A DNA stretch of 64,000 nucleotides from Lentisphaerota bacterium (GTDB lineage Bacteria > Verrucomicrobiota > Lentisphaeria > Victivallales > Victivallaceae), in NCBI GenBank assembly GCA_015061885.1, contig SUVS01000006.1, forward strand, positions 1-64,000. The letters are read 5' to 3'. Each line of letters begins with the position of its first letter. Position 1 is the stretch's first letter. The notes beneath the pieces were generated by a model that had not been told where the DNA came from, did no database searches, and saw only the letters and a list, made by a program, of their open reading frames with translations. This document shows positions 43,553 through 52,367 of this stretch, piece by piece. Made by a program: the position numbers and the translations under genes.

Positions 43553-44605
43553 ATGGATTTGCGAAGTGCAGATTTCTGGCGTGGAGCTTTGGCAAAAGCC
43601 GCCGCGTCATGTAATATTCCGGCAATACGGATAATGGAAGTGTGCGGCACGCATACTCATGCGATTGCCAAAAATAATCTCCGGGAACTGCTCCCGGAGA
43701 GCGTAAAACTTATTTCCGGACCCGGTTGCCCTATTTGCGTATCTGGTGTATTGTTTATTGAAAAGATCCGCACTCTGCTCCGCAAAGGTGTAACCGTTGC
43801 CATGTTCGGCGACCTTCTGCGGATCCCCGGAAATGACGGAACGCTGATGGGCGAAAAAAATCTGCAACTCGTCTATTCGCCGGAAGATGCACTTGCTTTT
43901 GCAATAAAAAACCCCGATAAAGAGGTGGTCTTTGCCGCAGTGGGTTTTGCCCCGACCTTGAGTGCGGCGGCGGCTCTCATGCAAGGATGCTGCGAAGCAA
44001 AAGTAAAAAACTTTTCCATCCTTTCCGACTTCAAAGAGATCACTCCGGTACTGACAGCACTCACTCAAAGCCGCCAGCTTTCCGGTTTATTACTGCCGGG
44101 GCATGTGGCAAGTGTAGTGGGGTGCAATTACTTCAAAAATCTGCATGTACCAGCAGTAGTGGCAGGTTTTGAGCCGGAAAATATTCTTCACAGCATAAAA
44201 CTTATTCTTGAAGCTGTTACCGTCAGCAACAATGATTTTCTCTGCAACAATTACCCGGAAGCTGTGCGGGATAACGGCAATACTTTTGCGTTAAAGCTCA
44301 TTGATGAATACTTTGAACCAACCGTCAGCACATGGCGTGGTTTGGGCGATATTGATTTTTCCGGTTGGAAGCTCAAGGCGGATCATGCCGGATTTGATGC
44401 GGAAAAACGCTTTGATCTTTCGCAGGTATCCGGCAGAGAAAATCCCGCCTGCCGGTGCGGCGAAGTGCTTACAGGAGCGATCGAACCGCAGGAGTGTCCG
44501 CTCTTCGGTAAGGTTTGTACGCCGGAAAAACCTGCCGGAGCGTGTATGTCAAGCAGTGAAGGAGCGTGTGCGGCAATGTTTCAATATCAGGGAGGCAGAT
44601 TATGA
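43553..44605 (+). CDS. hypD: Hydrogenase maturation factor HypD
   Basis: A 350-residue [4Fe-4S] scaffold protein for assembly of the Fe(CN)2CO cofactor. MEVCGTHTH carries the active Cys, GPGCPICV the second motif, GFAPTLSA the third, and the carboxy-terminal Cys cluster CRCGEVLTG, ECPLFGKVC and GACMSSSEGAC binds the cluster. Full length. It overlaps hypE by 4 bp. Confidence 0.95.
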   Translation: MDLRSADFWRGALAKAAASCNIPAIRIMEVCGTHTHAIAKNNLRELLPESVKLISGPGCPICVSGVLFIEKIRTLLRKGVTVAMFGDLLRIPGNDGTLMGEKNLQLVYSPEDALAFAIKNPDKEVVFAAVGFAPTLSAAAALMQGCCEAKVKNFSILSDFKEITPVLTALTQSRQLSGLLLPGHVASVVGCNYFKNLHVPAVVAGFEPENILHSIKLILEAVTVSNNDFLCNNYPEAVRDNGNTFALKLIDEYFEPTVSTWRGLGDIDFSGWKLKADHAGFDAEKRFDLSQVSGRENPACRCGEVLTGAIEPQECPLFGKVCTPEKPAGACMSSSEGACAAMFQYQGGRL

Positions 44606-45594
44606 GTGAGATCATAACTCTTGCCCACGGCGGCGGCGGAAAATTGCAGAACGACCTTATCCGCAACGAAATAGCCAAACGCTTTGCCAATGATATTTTA
44701 GCCGGATTGCCGGATGGAGCCGCCACGCCGGAAGGTTTGGTGATTTCCAGCGACAGTTTTGTTGTAACACCGAGATTTTTCCCCGGCGGCAATATCGGCA
44801 AACTGGCAGTTGCCGGTACGGTGAACGATATACTTATGGCGGGCGGTATCCCCAAATACCTTACTTGCAGTCTGATAATCGAAGAAGGTCTGGCAATCGG
44901 AGAACTGCGGCAAATCCTTGACAGCATGCAGCAGGAAGCCGCCGGAGCCGGTGTTATGATCGTTACCGGCGATACCAAAGTAGTGCCGCAAGGCAGTGGC
45001 GACGGTATTTACATAAATACCGCCGGAGTCGGATTCAAACGCTCCGGAATGATGCTCGACCGCAACCGCTTTACTCCCGGCGATAAAATAATCGTCAGCG
45101 GCAATATCGGCGAACATGGTTTGTGCATCATGGCAAACCGTTACAATCTTGATTGCGGCAAGCTCGAAAGCGATTGCAAAGTCCTGACTCCGGCAGTGGA
45201 AGCCGTATTCAATGCCGCCGGAGAGGAATTGAAATTCATGCGGGATGCCACCCGCGGCGGCGTGCTGGGTATAGTCGATGAAATTTTTGAAAGTACCCCA
45301 TGCGGAGCGGTTATTCAGGAAGATGCTCTGCCCGTAAGCAAAGAAGTCAATGCCATAGCCAAACTGCTGGGCATTGAGCCGGGATTTGCCGCCTGCGAAG
45401 GCTGTTTTGTTGCAGTTGCCGGCAGCGGTGCGGCAGATGCTTGCGTAAAAGCATTGCAGAACATCCCCGGTTGCGGCAATGCTGCGGTCATCGGTACGGT
45501 ATCTGCAAGCGGAGCAGTAGTACTGCAGAACCAGTGGGGTGCGGCAAGAAAGCTCACTGTACCGGCGGGCGATCAACTGCCGAGAATATGTTGA
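44602..45594 (+). CDS. hypE: Hydrogenase maturation factor HypE
   Basis: A 330-residue AIR-synthase-like enzyme that dehydrates a thiocarbamoyl group on its own terminal Cys to thiocyanate, giving the CN ligands. The amino-terminal AHGGGGKLQNDLI is the nucleotide motif, DATRGGVLG is conserved, and the protein ends in PRIC, the required terminal Cys. ATG at 44602 overlaps the hypD stop (ATGA). Confidence 0.95.
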   Translation: MSEIITLAHGGGGKLQNDLIRNEIAKRFANDILAGLPDGAATPEGLVISSDSFVVTPRFFPGGNIGKLAVAGTVNDILMAGGIPKYLTCSLIIEEGLAIGELRQILDSMQQEAAGAGVMIVTGDTKVVPQGSGDGIYINTAGVGFKRSGMMLDRNRFTPGDKIIVSGNIGEHGLCIMANRYNLDCGKLESDCKVLTPAVEAVFNAAGEELKFMRDATRGGVLGIVDEIFESTPCGAVIQEDALPVSKEVNAIAKLLGIEPGFAACEGCFVAVAGSGAADACVKALQNIPGCGNAAVIGTVSASGAVVLQNQWGAARKLTVPAGDQLPRIC

Positions 45595-45602
45595 GGTAAA
45601 AT

Positions 45603-45956
45603 ATGCACGAGTTATCCATAGCAACTGCACTGGCAGAAAGTTTGATAGCGTACAGCAAAGAACACAAAGTAAAAATAAGCTGTGCCTATGTCAAAGCCGG
45701 AATACTTTCGGGCATAGACCCGGAAGCGTTGCAGTTTGCGTGGGAACCGGCGTTGGCAAATTTTCCGGCAAGCGGTTTGAAAAATTGCCGGTTGGAAATA
45801 AAAACAGCATTGCTGAAACACCGCTGTAAAAACTGCGGCGGAGAGTTTGAATTCAGCGATTGGCAGATAAAATGCCCGGATTGCGGACTTGAAACTCTGC
45901 ACCGGGAAAGCGGAAACGAATTTTTATTGGAAAGTATTGAGGTGGAAAATGTGTAA
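45603..45956 (+). CDS. hypA: Hydrogenase nickel insertion protein HypA
   Basis: A 117-residue nickel and zinc protein. MHELSIATAL holds the amino-terminal His2-Glu3 nickel site, and two CxxC pairs (CKNC, CPDC) form the zinc site. GAGG lies before the ATG. Its last eight bases overlap the start of hypB. Confidence 0.95.
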   Translation: MHELSIATALAESLIAYSKEHKVKISCAYVKAGILSGIDPEALQFAWEPALANFPASGLKNCRLEIKTALLKHRCKNCGGEFEFSDWQIKCPDCGLETLHRESGNEFLLESIEVENV

Positions 45957-46770
45957 AGATTGCGGTTGTTCGGGGCATCACCACGAACACAGTCATCATC
46001 ACGATCATGACCACAGTCATGACCATCATCATCACGACCATACGCATGGTCATGGCGAACACACACATACGCGTCCTGACGGGACAACTTACACGCATAC
46101 ACACAGCGAAGCCGAAAAACGCGAAATAGCCATCGGCAGTGCCATACTTTCGGCAAACGACCGGGTCGCCGCGGAAAACCGCGGCTGGTTCCGCGGCAGA
46201 AAGCTGACGGCGTTCAATCTGATCTCGTCGCCGGGTTCCGGTAAGACCACGCTGTTGTGCAAAACATTGGAAAAACTTGCCTCTGAAGGCATAAAAGCGG
46301 CAGTAATTGTAGGCGATCAGTATGGCGATATTGATGCAAAGCGTATGCAGTCAACCGGTTGTGCAGTTACGCAGATAGAAACGCACTCCAGCTGCCACCT
46401 CGATGCCGCCAGAGTGCAGAGTGTTTTGGATAGTGCCGTACCCGAAGGTACAGAAATATTGTTTATAGAAAATGTCGGTAATCTCGTCTGTCCGGTGGCT
46501 TTTGACTTGGGCGAACACGCCAAGATCGCGTTGCTTTCCACCCCCGAAGGCGAAGAAAAACCGTTGAAATATCCGGCGTTGTTTGCGGCCGCAGAATTGG
46601 TATTGATAACCAAATGCGACCTGGAAGCGGCGTTGGACTGGAATCACAGCATGTGCATAAAAAATATCAACCAGGTCAATCCCAATGTGCAGACAATGTG
46701 CATTTCGACCAAAACAGAGGAAGGGTTCAACAACTGGATAGACTTTTTGAAACAACATATAAACAAGTAA
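45949..46770 (+). CDS. hypB: Hydrogenase nickel incorporation GTPase HypB
   Basis: A 273-residue SIMIBI GTPase that delivers nickel to the large subunit. It starts MCKDCGC, the high-affinity nickel motif, and continues with about 25 His residues within residues 10-50, a nickel storage tract. The P-loop is SSPGSGKTTLL, followed by VGDQYGDIDAKRM and the metal-binding THSSCHLDA; KCDLEA ends the G4 region. Start chosen at MCKDCGC because of GAGGTGG upstream. Full length. Confidence 0.95.
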   Translation: MCKDCGCSGHHHEHSHHHDHDHSHDHHHHDHTHGHGEHTHTRPDGTTYTHTHSEAEKREIAIGSAILSANDRVAAENRGWFRGRKLTAFNLISSPGSGKTTLLCKTLEKLASEGIKAAVIVGDQYGDIDAKRMQSTGCAVTQIETHSSCHLDAARVQSVLDSAVPEGTEILFIENVGNLVCPVAFDLGEHAKIALLSTPEGEEKPLKYPALFAAAELVLITKCDLEAALDWNHSMCIKNINQVNPNVQTMCISTKTEEGFNNWIDFLKQHINK

Positions 46771-46786
46771 TTTATATAAATAAACC

Positions 46787-46816
46787 GGAATAATTTTTCA
46801 GAAAAAAAGTTATTCC
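46787..46816 (+). other. Stem-loop between hypB and echA
   Basis: GGAATAA (46787-46793) pairs with TTATTCC (46810-46816), extended inside by T/A pairing. No T run follows, so it is not a standard terminator; it may set a processing or attenuation point between the maturation and structural genes. Confidence 0.45.
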
Positions 46817-46836
46817 ACCAACCAAAGGACAACATT

Positions 46837-48861
46837 ATGAATTGGATCTCATGGGTGCTTCCGGTGCTGATCGCTCTGCCGCTTATCGGTGGTGTGCTTG
46901 CCGGAATAATTACCAGTGATCGGGTACGCTACACGCTGGTTACCGTGCTTGCGGTATTGATCGCCGCCGGCGGTATCGGAGTGGTGTACCTCTCAACTTT
47001 GTGCGACAGCGGAGTATGGACAATGCAAGTAGCTCCGTGGATGGCCTACGCCGGTTTCGGTTTGGAAGTGGCGATAATCGCGGTCATTCTGATTGTGGCA
47101 CTCAAAATCAAAAATGTCTGGATCGCACTTTTTGCAGTGCTTCAGCTTGCCGGAGTTATCGGCGGGTTGTTTGTTCCGGGCGAACATCATGCTTTTGAAC
47201 TGTTCAAGATCGACAATCTTGCCCGTATCATGCTGCTGGTAAGCTGCTGCGTGGGTGCGGCGATCCTGATTTTCTCGATCGGGTACATGGAAAATCACAA
47301 ACACCACGCTCCGGAAGGAGCCGGTACACTGGCAAGATTTTACTTTGTATTTTTGAGTTTCCTGGGGTTGATGATCGGTTTGGTGGTTTCCAGCCAGCTT
47401 TCGTTCTTCAGCTTTTTCTGGGAAGGCACTACGCTGTGCAGTTACGCATTGATCGGTCAGGATGGCGGCGAAGCCAGAAGCAAAAACGCTGTGCGTGCAT
47501 TGCTTATCAACAGCTTCGGCGGTGTACTGCTGGTGCTGGGCGTGCTGGTCTTGAAGCTCCAGACCGGCGGCGAAACTTTCAATGAACTTTTCAGCAAAAC
47601 CGATGTTACGATCATCGCGGCAGTTCTGCTGGCGATCGCGGCATTTACCAAATCAGCACTGTTCCCGTTCCAGAGCTGGCTGCTGGGTGCAATGGTCGCT
47701 CCTACTCCGGTGTCGGCAATGCTTCACGCCGCAACCATGGTCAAAGCGGGGGTTTATCTGGTGATGCGTTTGACCCCCTACTATCAGGCAGATACCCGTG
47801 TTACGATGGTTATTGCTTTTGCCGGTGCCACGACCTTCCTCGGCGGGGCATTGCTTGCCTGTACGCAGAGTAACGGTAAGCGGGTGCTGGCATATTCAAC
47901 TATTTCCAACCTCGGTCTGGTGGTTGCCTGTGCCGGAATCAACTCGCCGCTGGCTTATGCCGCCGGGTTGGCGATCATCAGCTTCCACGCTATCAGCAAA
48001 GGTCTTCTGTTCCTGTGCGTAGGCAGAATCGAACAGCAGATCGGATCGCGCGATATTGAAGATATGGACGGACTCATGTTCAAGATGCCGTTCACTTCGA
48101 TCATGATCCTTATCGGCATGATGTCCATGCTTCTGCCGCCGTTCGGTATGCTCTTGAGCAAATGGCTGGCAATCGAAGCGACCATGCGTTCACCGTTCCT
48201 GCTGGTATTTATGGTACTGGGGAGTGCATTGACCGTGTATTTCTGGGCCAAGTGGATCGGGAGAATCCAGCACACCGGTTATCACCCGGTATTGCCGAAA
48301 GAAGAAATTCCCCGCACCATGAAAATCGCCTTGAGTCTGTTGGCGTTGATGGTGCTGGCGACCGGTGTTACGACCATGCTTATTCTGCAGAAGGTATTCG
48401 TACCGATGGCAGTGGGTGTATTCGGCAAGCCCGGATTGTTGAGTCAGGCGGCACTCTTCCCGGCACTTATCATCTTCGGAGCAGTTGCCATTGCCGGTAT
48501 CATCCATTACTTTATCTGCTGGCACGGCTTCAAACGCGAATGGGTGCGTAAACCGTTCCTGTGCGGCGAAAATGTTTCCAGCGAAGAAGTCGAAGCCGAC
48601 AGCGAAGTGCGTTCTTACGACTTCCACAGCGTTGGCGGCAAGATCGAACACTCGCATGTTACCAACTACTATTTCCTCGGAGTTATCAACGAAAAACTTG
48701 TTACCGGTGTTTTGAACTGGGCGGCATGGTTGATCATACTGGTGCTTATCGGCAACACTGTAAGCTACACTTGCAGCAAAAACCAGCCGTTGGTGGATAC
48801 CAAACCGGCAGTCAAAGCTGTCAACAATGCTGTTGATGCGGTGAAAAAGGAGGTAAAGTAA
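46837..48861 (+). CDS. echA: Ech hydrogenase subunit A (proton/sodium-translocating, NuoL-like)
   Basis: Integral membrane subunit of 674 residues with around 16 membrane helices, homologous to complex I antiporter subunits. The conserved LSFFSFFWEGTTLCSYALIG, the lysine-bearing helix AAFTKSALFPFQSWL and the HAATMVKAGVYLVMR stretch are all present. It couples ferredoxin-driven H2 formation to ion pumping. AAGGA lies eight bases before the ATG. The last residue codon directly precedes echB. Confidence 0.93.
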   Translation: MNWISWVLPVLIALPLIGGVLAGIITSDRVRYTLVTVLAVLIAAGGIGVVYLSTLCDSGVWTMQVAPWMAYAGFGLEVAIIAVILIVALKIKNVWIALFAVLQLAGVIGGLFVPGEHHAFELFKIDNLARIMLLVSCCVGAAILIFSIGYMENHKHHAPEGAGTLARFYFVFLSFLGLMIGLVVSSQLSFFSFFWEGTTLCSYALIGQDGGEARSKNAVRALLINSFGGVLLVLGVLVLKLQTGGETFNELFSKTDVTIIAAVLLAIAAFTKSALFPFQSWLLGAMVAPTPVSAMLHAATMVKAGVYLVMRLTPYYQADTRVTMVIAFAGATTFLGGALLACTQSNGKRVLAYSTISNLGLVVACAGINSPLAYAAGLAIISFHAISKGLLFLCVGRIEQQIGSRDIEDMDGLMFKMPFTSIMILIGMMSMLLPPFGMLLSKWLAIEATMRSPFLLVFMVLGSALTVYFWAKWIGRIQHTGYHPVLPKEEIPRTMKIALSLLALMVLATGVTTMLILQKVFVPMAVGVFGKPGLLSQAALFPALIIFGAVAIAGIIHYFICWHGFKREWVRKPFLCGENVSSEEVEADSEVRSYDFHSVGGKIEHSHVTNYYFLGVINEKLVTGVLNWAAWLIILVLIGNTVSYTCSKNQPLVDTKPAVKAVNNAVDAVKKEVK

Positions 48862-49734
48862 ATGGAATCATTGCAGAAAATAATCAGCAACCCCTGGGTC
48901 TATGCTGCATTGGTTGTCGTGCTTACGCCTTTTGCCGGAGCATTGCTGACCAGCATTGACCGTAAACTTACAGCCCGTATGCAGGGCAGAATCGGGCCTT
49001 CGTGGTTCCAGCCGCTGTACGATGTGGCAAAACTTTTCAGCAAAAAACCGATGGCATTGCACCGTCCGCAGTTGATCTATGCAACATTGCATCTGGTGTT
49101 TATGGTTGTGGCGGTAGTGCTGCTGGCACTGGGTTGCGACCTTTTGATGGTGCTGTTTGTCCAGGCCTTCAGCATGATCTGTCTGGTGCTGGGCGGTATG
49201 AGTGTACGCTCGCCTTACAGCTGGATCGGCAGTCAGAGAAAAATCATCCAGATGCTTGGTGTTGAGCCGGTATTTCTGGTGATGATCCTGGCATTGTATC
49301 TGCGTAACGGCAGTTTTCTGGGCAGTGCCCTTTTCAGCAAAGCTGAACCGCTGCTGCTTTCCATGCCGCTGATGTTCCTGGCATTTTTGTGTGCGATCGC
49401 CATTGAAATGGAAAAGTCGCCCTTCGACCTTGCCAGTTCGCACCATGCCCATCAGGAAGTGGTTAAAGGTGTAACGCTGGAATACTCCGGACCGTTCCTC
49501 GGTTTGATCGAAATTGCACATTTCTATGAATTTGCGTTTTTCTTCGGTCTGATGATGGCGTTCTGGCACACCAATATTATCATCGGTTTGATCGTGGCAT
49601 TTGCCGGATTGGTCTTTATGTCGGTGCTGGATAACAGTTTTGCCCGACTTACACCGAACTGGATGTTACGCTTTATGTGGACAGTACCGCTTTCCATGGC
49701 ATTGGCAAACCTTATCTGGTTATGGGTGAAATAA
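48862..49734 (+). CDS. echB: Ech hydrogenase subunit B (NuoH-like membrane anchor)
   Basis: A 290-residue membrane protein with about eight helices, homologous to NuoH/HycD. MQGRIGPSWFQPLYDVAKLF is the family signature near residue 40, and EMEKSPFDLASSHHAHQE marks the loop facing the hydrophilic arm. The start follows the echA stop without a gap, with GGAGG ten bases upstream. Its stop overlaps echC by 1 bp. Confidence 0.93.
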   Translation: MESLQKIISNPWVYAALVVVLTPFAGALLTSIDRKLTARMQGRIGPSWFQPLYDVAKLFSKKPMALHRPQLIYATLHLVFMVVAVVLLALGCDLLMVLFVQAFSMICLVLGGMSVRSPYSWIGSQRKIIQMLGVEPVFLVMILALYLRNGSFLGSALFSKAEPLLLSMPLMFLAFLCAIAIEMEKSPFDLASSHHAHQEVVKGVTLEYSGPFLGLIEIAHFYEFAFFFGLMMAFWHTNIIIGLIVAFAGLVFMSVLDNSFARLTPNWMLRFMWTVPLSMALANLIWLWVK

Positions 49735-50321
49735 TGAGTAAAGCAATTAAAAAATCTCCGTGGGTGGTGCATTTCAACTGCAACAGCTGCAACGGCTGTG
49801 ATATTGAATTTCTGGCTTGCCTTACCCCGACTTATGACGTGGAACGCTTTGGTGTGCTGCATGTGGGTAACCCCAAACACGCCGACGTTCTGGTAGTGAC
49901 CGGTTCGGTCAACAACCGCAACAAACATGTGCTGAAAAATGTGTACGATCAGATGCCCGAACCCAAAGTGGTCGTGGCAATGGGAGCCTGCCCGGCAACC
50001 GGCGGTATCTTTGCGGATTGCTACAATGTTATCGGCGGCGTGAACAAAGTCATTCCGGTGGATGTGCATGTGCCGGGCTGTCCGCCCAAACCGGAAGCTA
50101 TGATGGATGGTATCATCGAAGCTGTCGGTATTCTGGAAAAGAAACGCAACGGCGAAGCGGTTGAGCCGCCGGTACTGCCGGTCAAGACCGTCAAAGGTCC
50201 GGAAGCCCCGCCGATGACGCCCGAAATGGCAGCCAAGATCGCCGCCGCCAAAGCTGCCGCAGCAGCTAAAGCCGCAGCCAAAGCCGCCGAAGAAACCACA
50301 ACCGAAGCCAAGGCAGAATAA
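49734..50321 (+). CDS. echC: Ech hydrogenase subunit C (small subunit, NuoB-like)
   Basis: A 195-residue [4Fe-4S] small subunit. The four proximal-cluster Cys are in CNSCNGCDIE, GACPATGG and VPGCPPKPEA. The last 45 residues, an Ala/Lys/Pro tail rich in AAK repeats, are absent from typical EchC and may form a long flexible or helical arm. It starts inside the echB stop (TAATG). Confidence 0.93.
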   Translation: MSKAIKKSPWVVHFNCNSCNGCDIEFLACLTPTYDVERFGVLHVGNPKHADVLVVTGSVNNRNKHVLKNVYDQMPEPKVVVAMGACPATGGIFADCYNVIGGVNKVIPVDVHVPGCPPKPEAMMDGIIEAVGILEKKRNGEAVEPPVLPVKTVKGPEAPPMTPEMAAKIAAAKAAAAAKAAAKAAEETTTEAKAE

Positions 50322-50324
50322 ATT

Positions 50325-50735
50325 ATGATGACAGTAAACGAAGTGCTGACACTTGAAAATCAGCAGGAAAAAATCGGTGCTTTGCTGTTGCACGGCTACC
50401 GGTTTGTAACGATGACCGTCGTGGATAAAGGTGAAGAATTTGATATTTTCTATCACTTTGACCTTGATTACGACATGGTAAACTATCAGTTGGTATTGAA
50501 AAAAGGCGATGTACTGCCGAGTATTTCCAACATCTGTTTTGCCGCAGTGATCGTGGAAAACGAGATCCAGGATCTTTTCGGCATCACCGTAAGCGATCTG
50601 GCGATCAACTACGAAAAACACTTTTTGCTCGCTCCTGATGCACCGGCAGAACCGTTCTGCCGCGTTCCCGGCGTTGGTGTAACGGCAGTAAAGACCGCTG
50701 CTCCGGCAGCCGCAGAAAACGGAGGTGACAAATGA
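50325..50735 (+). CDS. echD: Ech hydrogenase subunit D (NuoC-like)
   Basis: A 136-residue hydrophilic subunit, homologous to the 30 kDa subunit of complex I. FAAVIVENEIQDLFGI near residue 70 corresponds to the NuoC signature. The carboxy end has an Ala/Pro-rich tail. Its stop overlaps echE by 4 bp. Confidence 0.88.
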   Translation: MMTVNEVLTLENQQEKIGALLLHGYRFVTMTVVDKGEEFDIFYHFDLDYDMVNYQLVLKKGDVLPSISNICFAAVIVENEIQDLFGITVSDLAINYEKHFLLAPDAPAEPFCRVPGVGVTAVKTAAPAAAENGGDK

Positions 50736-51805
50736 GTATGCTTGTACCTTTTGGGCCGCAGCATCCGGTATTGCCGGAGCCGTTGCAGTTGCGTTTGGAA
50801 CTGGATGACGAAAAAGTTATTTCCGCCATTCCGGTGGTGGGTTATGTCCACCGCGGGTTGGAAAAACTTGCCGAACAGAAAGATTTTATTCAGGATACCT
50901 ACCTGATCGAACGCGTCTGCGGTATCTGTTCTTTCCAGCACAGCATGGCTTACAGCATGGGTGTGGAAGAAATCATGAATATCGAAGTACCCGAACGGGC
51001 AAACTACCTGCGTGTAGTCTGGGCAGAATTGCACCGTATGCACAGCCATTTGCTGGCATTGGGTCTGCTGGCAGATGCTTTCGGCTTTGAAAATCTTTTC
51101 TACACCATCTGGAAAGTGCGTGAAGAAATCATGGACGCCATGGAAGCCACCGCCGGAGCCCGCGTTATGCTGGGTACTTGCTGTATCGGTGGTGTCCGCA
51201 AAGACATCAACGCCGAACAGGCTAAATTTGTGTTGGAAAAACTTGCCAATTTTGAAAAAGATTTCAAGCGTCCGGCAGAAGTTATCCTCGGCGATTACAG
51301 CGTAAAAGAACGCCTCTGCGGCGTTGGTATCATCGACGGCAAAAAGGCTTATGAACTCGGTACCGTGGGTCCCGCTCTGCGCGGCAGCGGTATGGCCAAA
51401 GACCATCGTATGACCGGTTATGCGGCATACGGCAAACTGGGTTTTGAACCGATCGTGGAAAACGATTGCGACTGCTACGCCCGAACCAAAGTGCGTGTGC
51501 GTGAACTTTACCAGTCCTGTGAATTGGTTAAGGCCGCCCTCGCCGCGATGCCTGAAGGCGAAATCAAGACTCCGTTCAAGGGCAATCCCCTGGGCGAAGC
51601 CGCTGTCCGCGTGGAACAGCCCCGCGGTGAAGTGCTTTATTATCTTCGCGGTAACGGCACGGATAAACTCGACCGCTTGAGAATCCGTACCCCAACCTTT
51701 GCAAACATTGCACCCTTGCTGACCATGCTGGTCGGCTGCGGACTGCCGGATGTGGCAGTGATCATTCTTTCGATTGACCCGTGTATAAGCTGTACGGAGC
51801 GGTAA
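50732..51805 (+). CDS. echE: Ech hydrogenase subunit E (catalytic large subunit, NuoD-like)
   Basis: A 357-residue [NiFe] subunit. The nickel-binding pairs are RVCGIC (Cys63, Cys66) and DPCISC (Cys351, Cys354). The protein ends three residues later with TER, so there is no carboxy-terminal peptide to be removed, as in some group 4 hydrogenases (CooH, Ech). Arg replaces the usual His at the end of the motif. GGAGG lies upstream of the ATG. The gene defines the cluster as a hydrogenase rather than a respiratory complex I. Confidence 0.95.
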   Translation: MSMLVPFGPQHPVLPEPLQLRLELDDEKVISAIPVVGYVHRGLEKLAEQKDFIQDTYLIERVCGICSFQHSMAYSMGVEEIMNIEVPERANYLRVVWAELHRMHSHLLALGLLADAFGFENLFYTIWKVREEIMDAMEATAGARVMLGTCCIGGVRKDINAEQAKFVLEKLANFEKDFKRPAEVILGDYSVKERLCGVGIIDGKKAYELGTVGPALRGSGMAKDHRMTGYAAYGKLGFEPIVENDCDCYARTKVRVRELYQSCELVKAALAAMPEGEIKTPFKGNPLGEAAVRVEQPRGEVLYYLRGNGTDKLDRLRIRTPTFANIAPLLTMLVGCGLPDVAVIILSIDPCISCTER

Positions 51806-51806
51806 A

Positions 51807-52136
51807 ATGCGTTTATTTTCAATATTCAAAGATATTCTCGGCAACCTGGTCAAAGGTCCGGTAACCCGTAACTATCCGGCAGAAGTGCGTGATCCCTTCC
51901 CCGGCGAACGCGGCAAACTTGTCATTGACGAAAAGGCGTGTATCTTCTGCGGAATGTGTGCTAAAAAGTGTCCTGCCAATGCGTTGACAGTTACGCGTCA
52001 GCCCAAAGAGTGGAAGTTTGAGCGTTTCCGCTGTATTATTTGCGGAGCGTGCGTGGAAGCCTGCCCCAAGAAATGCTTGAGCATGGTTCCCCGCCTGGCA
52101 GAAGAAGCCAAAGCCGAAGAAAAAGCATCTGAATAA
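51807..52136 (+). CDS. echF: Ech hydrogenase subunit F (two-cluster ferredoxin-like)
   Basis: A 109-residue electron-transfer subunit that takes electrons from ferredoxin. Two [4Fe-4S] motifs are present: CIFCGMCAKKCP and CIICGACVEACP. The tail is Glu/Ala/Lys rich. Last gene of the locus, followed by a strong terminator. Confidence 0.94.
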   Translation: MRLFSIFKDILGNLVKGPVTRNYPAEVRDPFPGERGKLVIDEKACIFCGMCAKKCPANALTVTRQPKEWKFERFRCIICGACVEACPKKCLSMVPRLAEEAKAEEKASE

Positions 52137-52164
52137 GAGTAAAATCTTTTTCAAAAACTTTTAC

Positions 52165-52207
52165 CGGCTGTTGCAAAACCCACGAGTTTTGCAACAGCCG
52201 TTTTTTT
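52165..52207 (+). terminator. Rho-independent terminator of the hyp-ech locus
   Basis: Perfect stem CGGCTGTTGCAAAAC / GTTTTGCAACAGCCG with a short CCAC loop, followed by TTTTTTTA, 25 bp after the echF stop. Confidence 0.9.
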
Positions 52208-52223
52208 ATATTGCTTTAGCGTA

Positions 52224-52258
52224 AATCAAAACCACCGGCTCAGCCGGTGGTTTTGATT
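52224..52258. repeat. Perfect 35-bp palindrome
   Basis: AATCAAAACCACCGGCT (52224-52240), one C, and its exact reverse complement (52242-52258). T-rich sequence follows at 52267-52273, so it could be a second terminator or a protein-binding palindrome. Confidence 0.75.
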
Positions 52259-52297
52259 GGTGGCAATTTTTTTGTCTGGCACCGCCACGCAAATTCC

Positions 52298-52325
52298 TTG
52301 ACTTTTTTTTACTGCGTGTTATATT
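52298..52325 (+). promoter_or_regulatory. Promoter of the DUF2339/DUF3999 pair
   Basis: TTGACT (52298-52303), 16-bp spacer, TATATT (52320-52325), 43 bp before the start codon. Confidence 0.6.
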
Positions 52326-52367
52326 ACGCTATACAGTGTAAAAACACGATAGGCGAAAGGTTTTACT

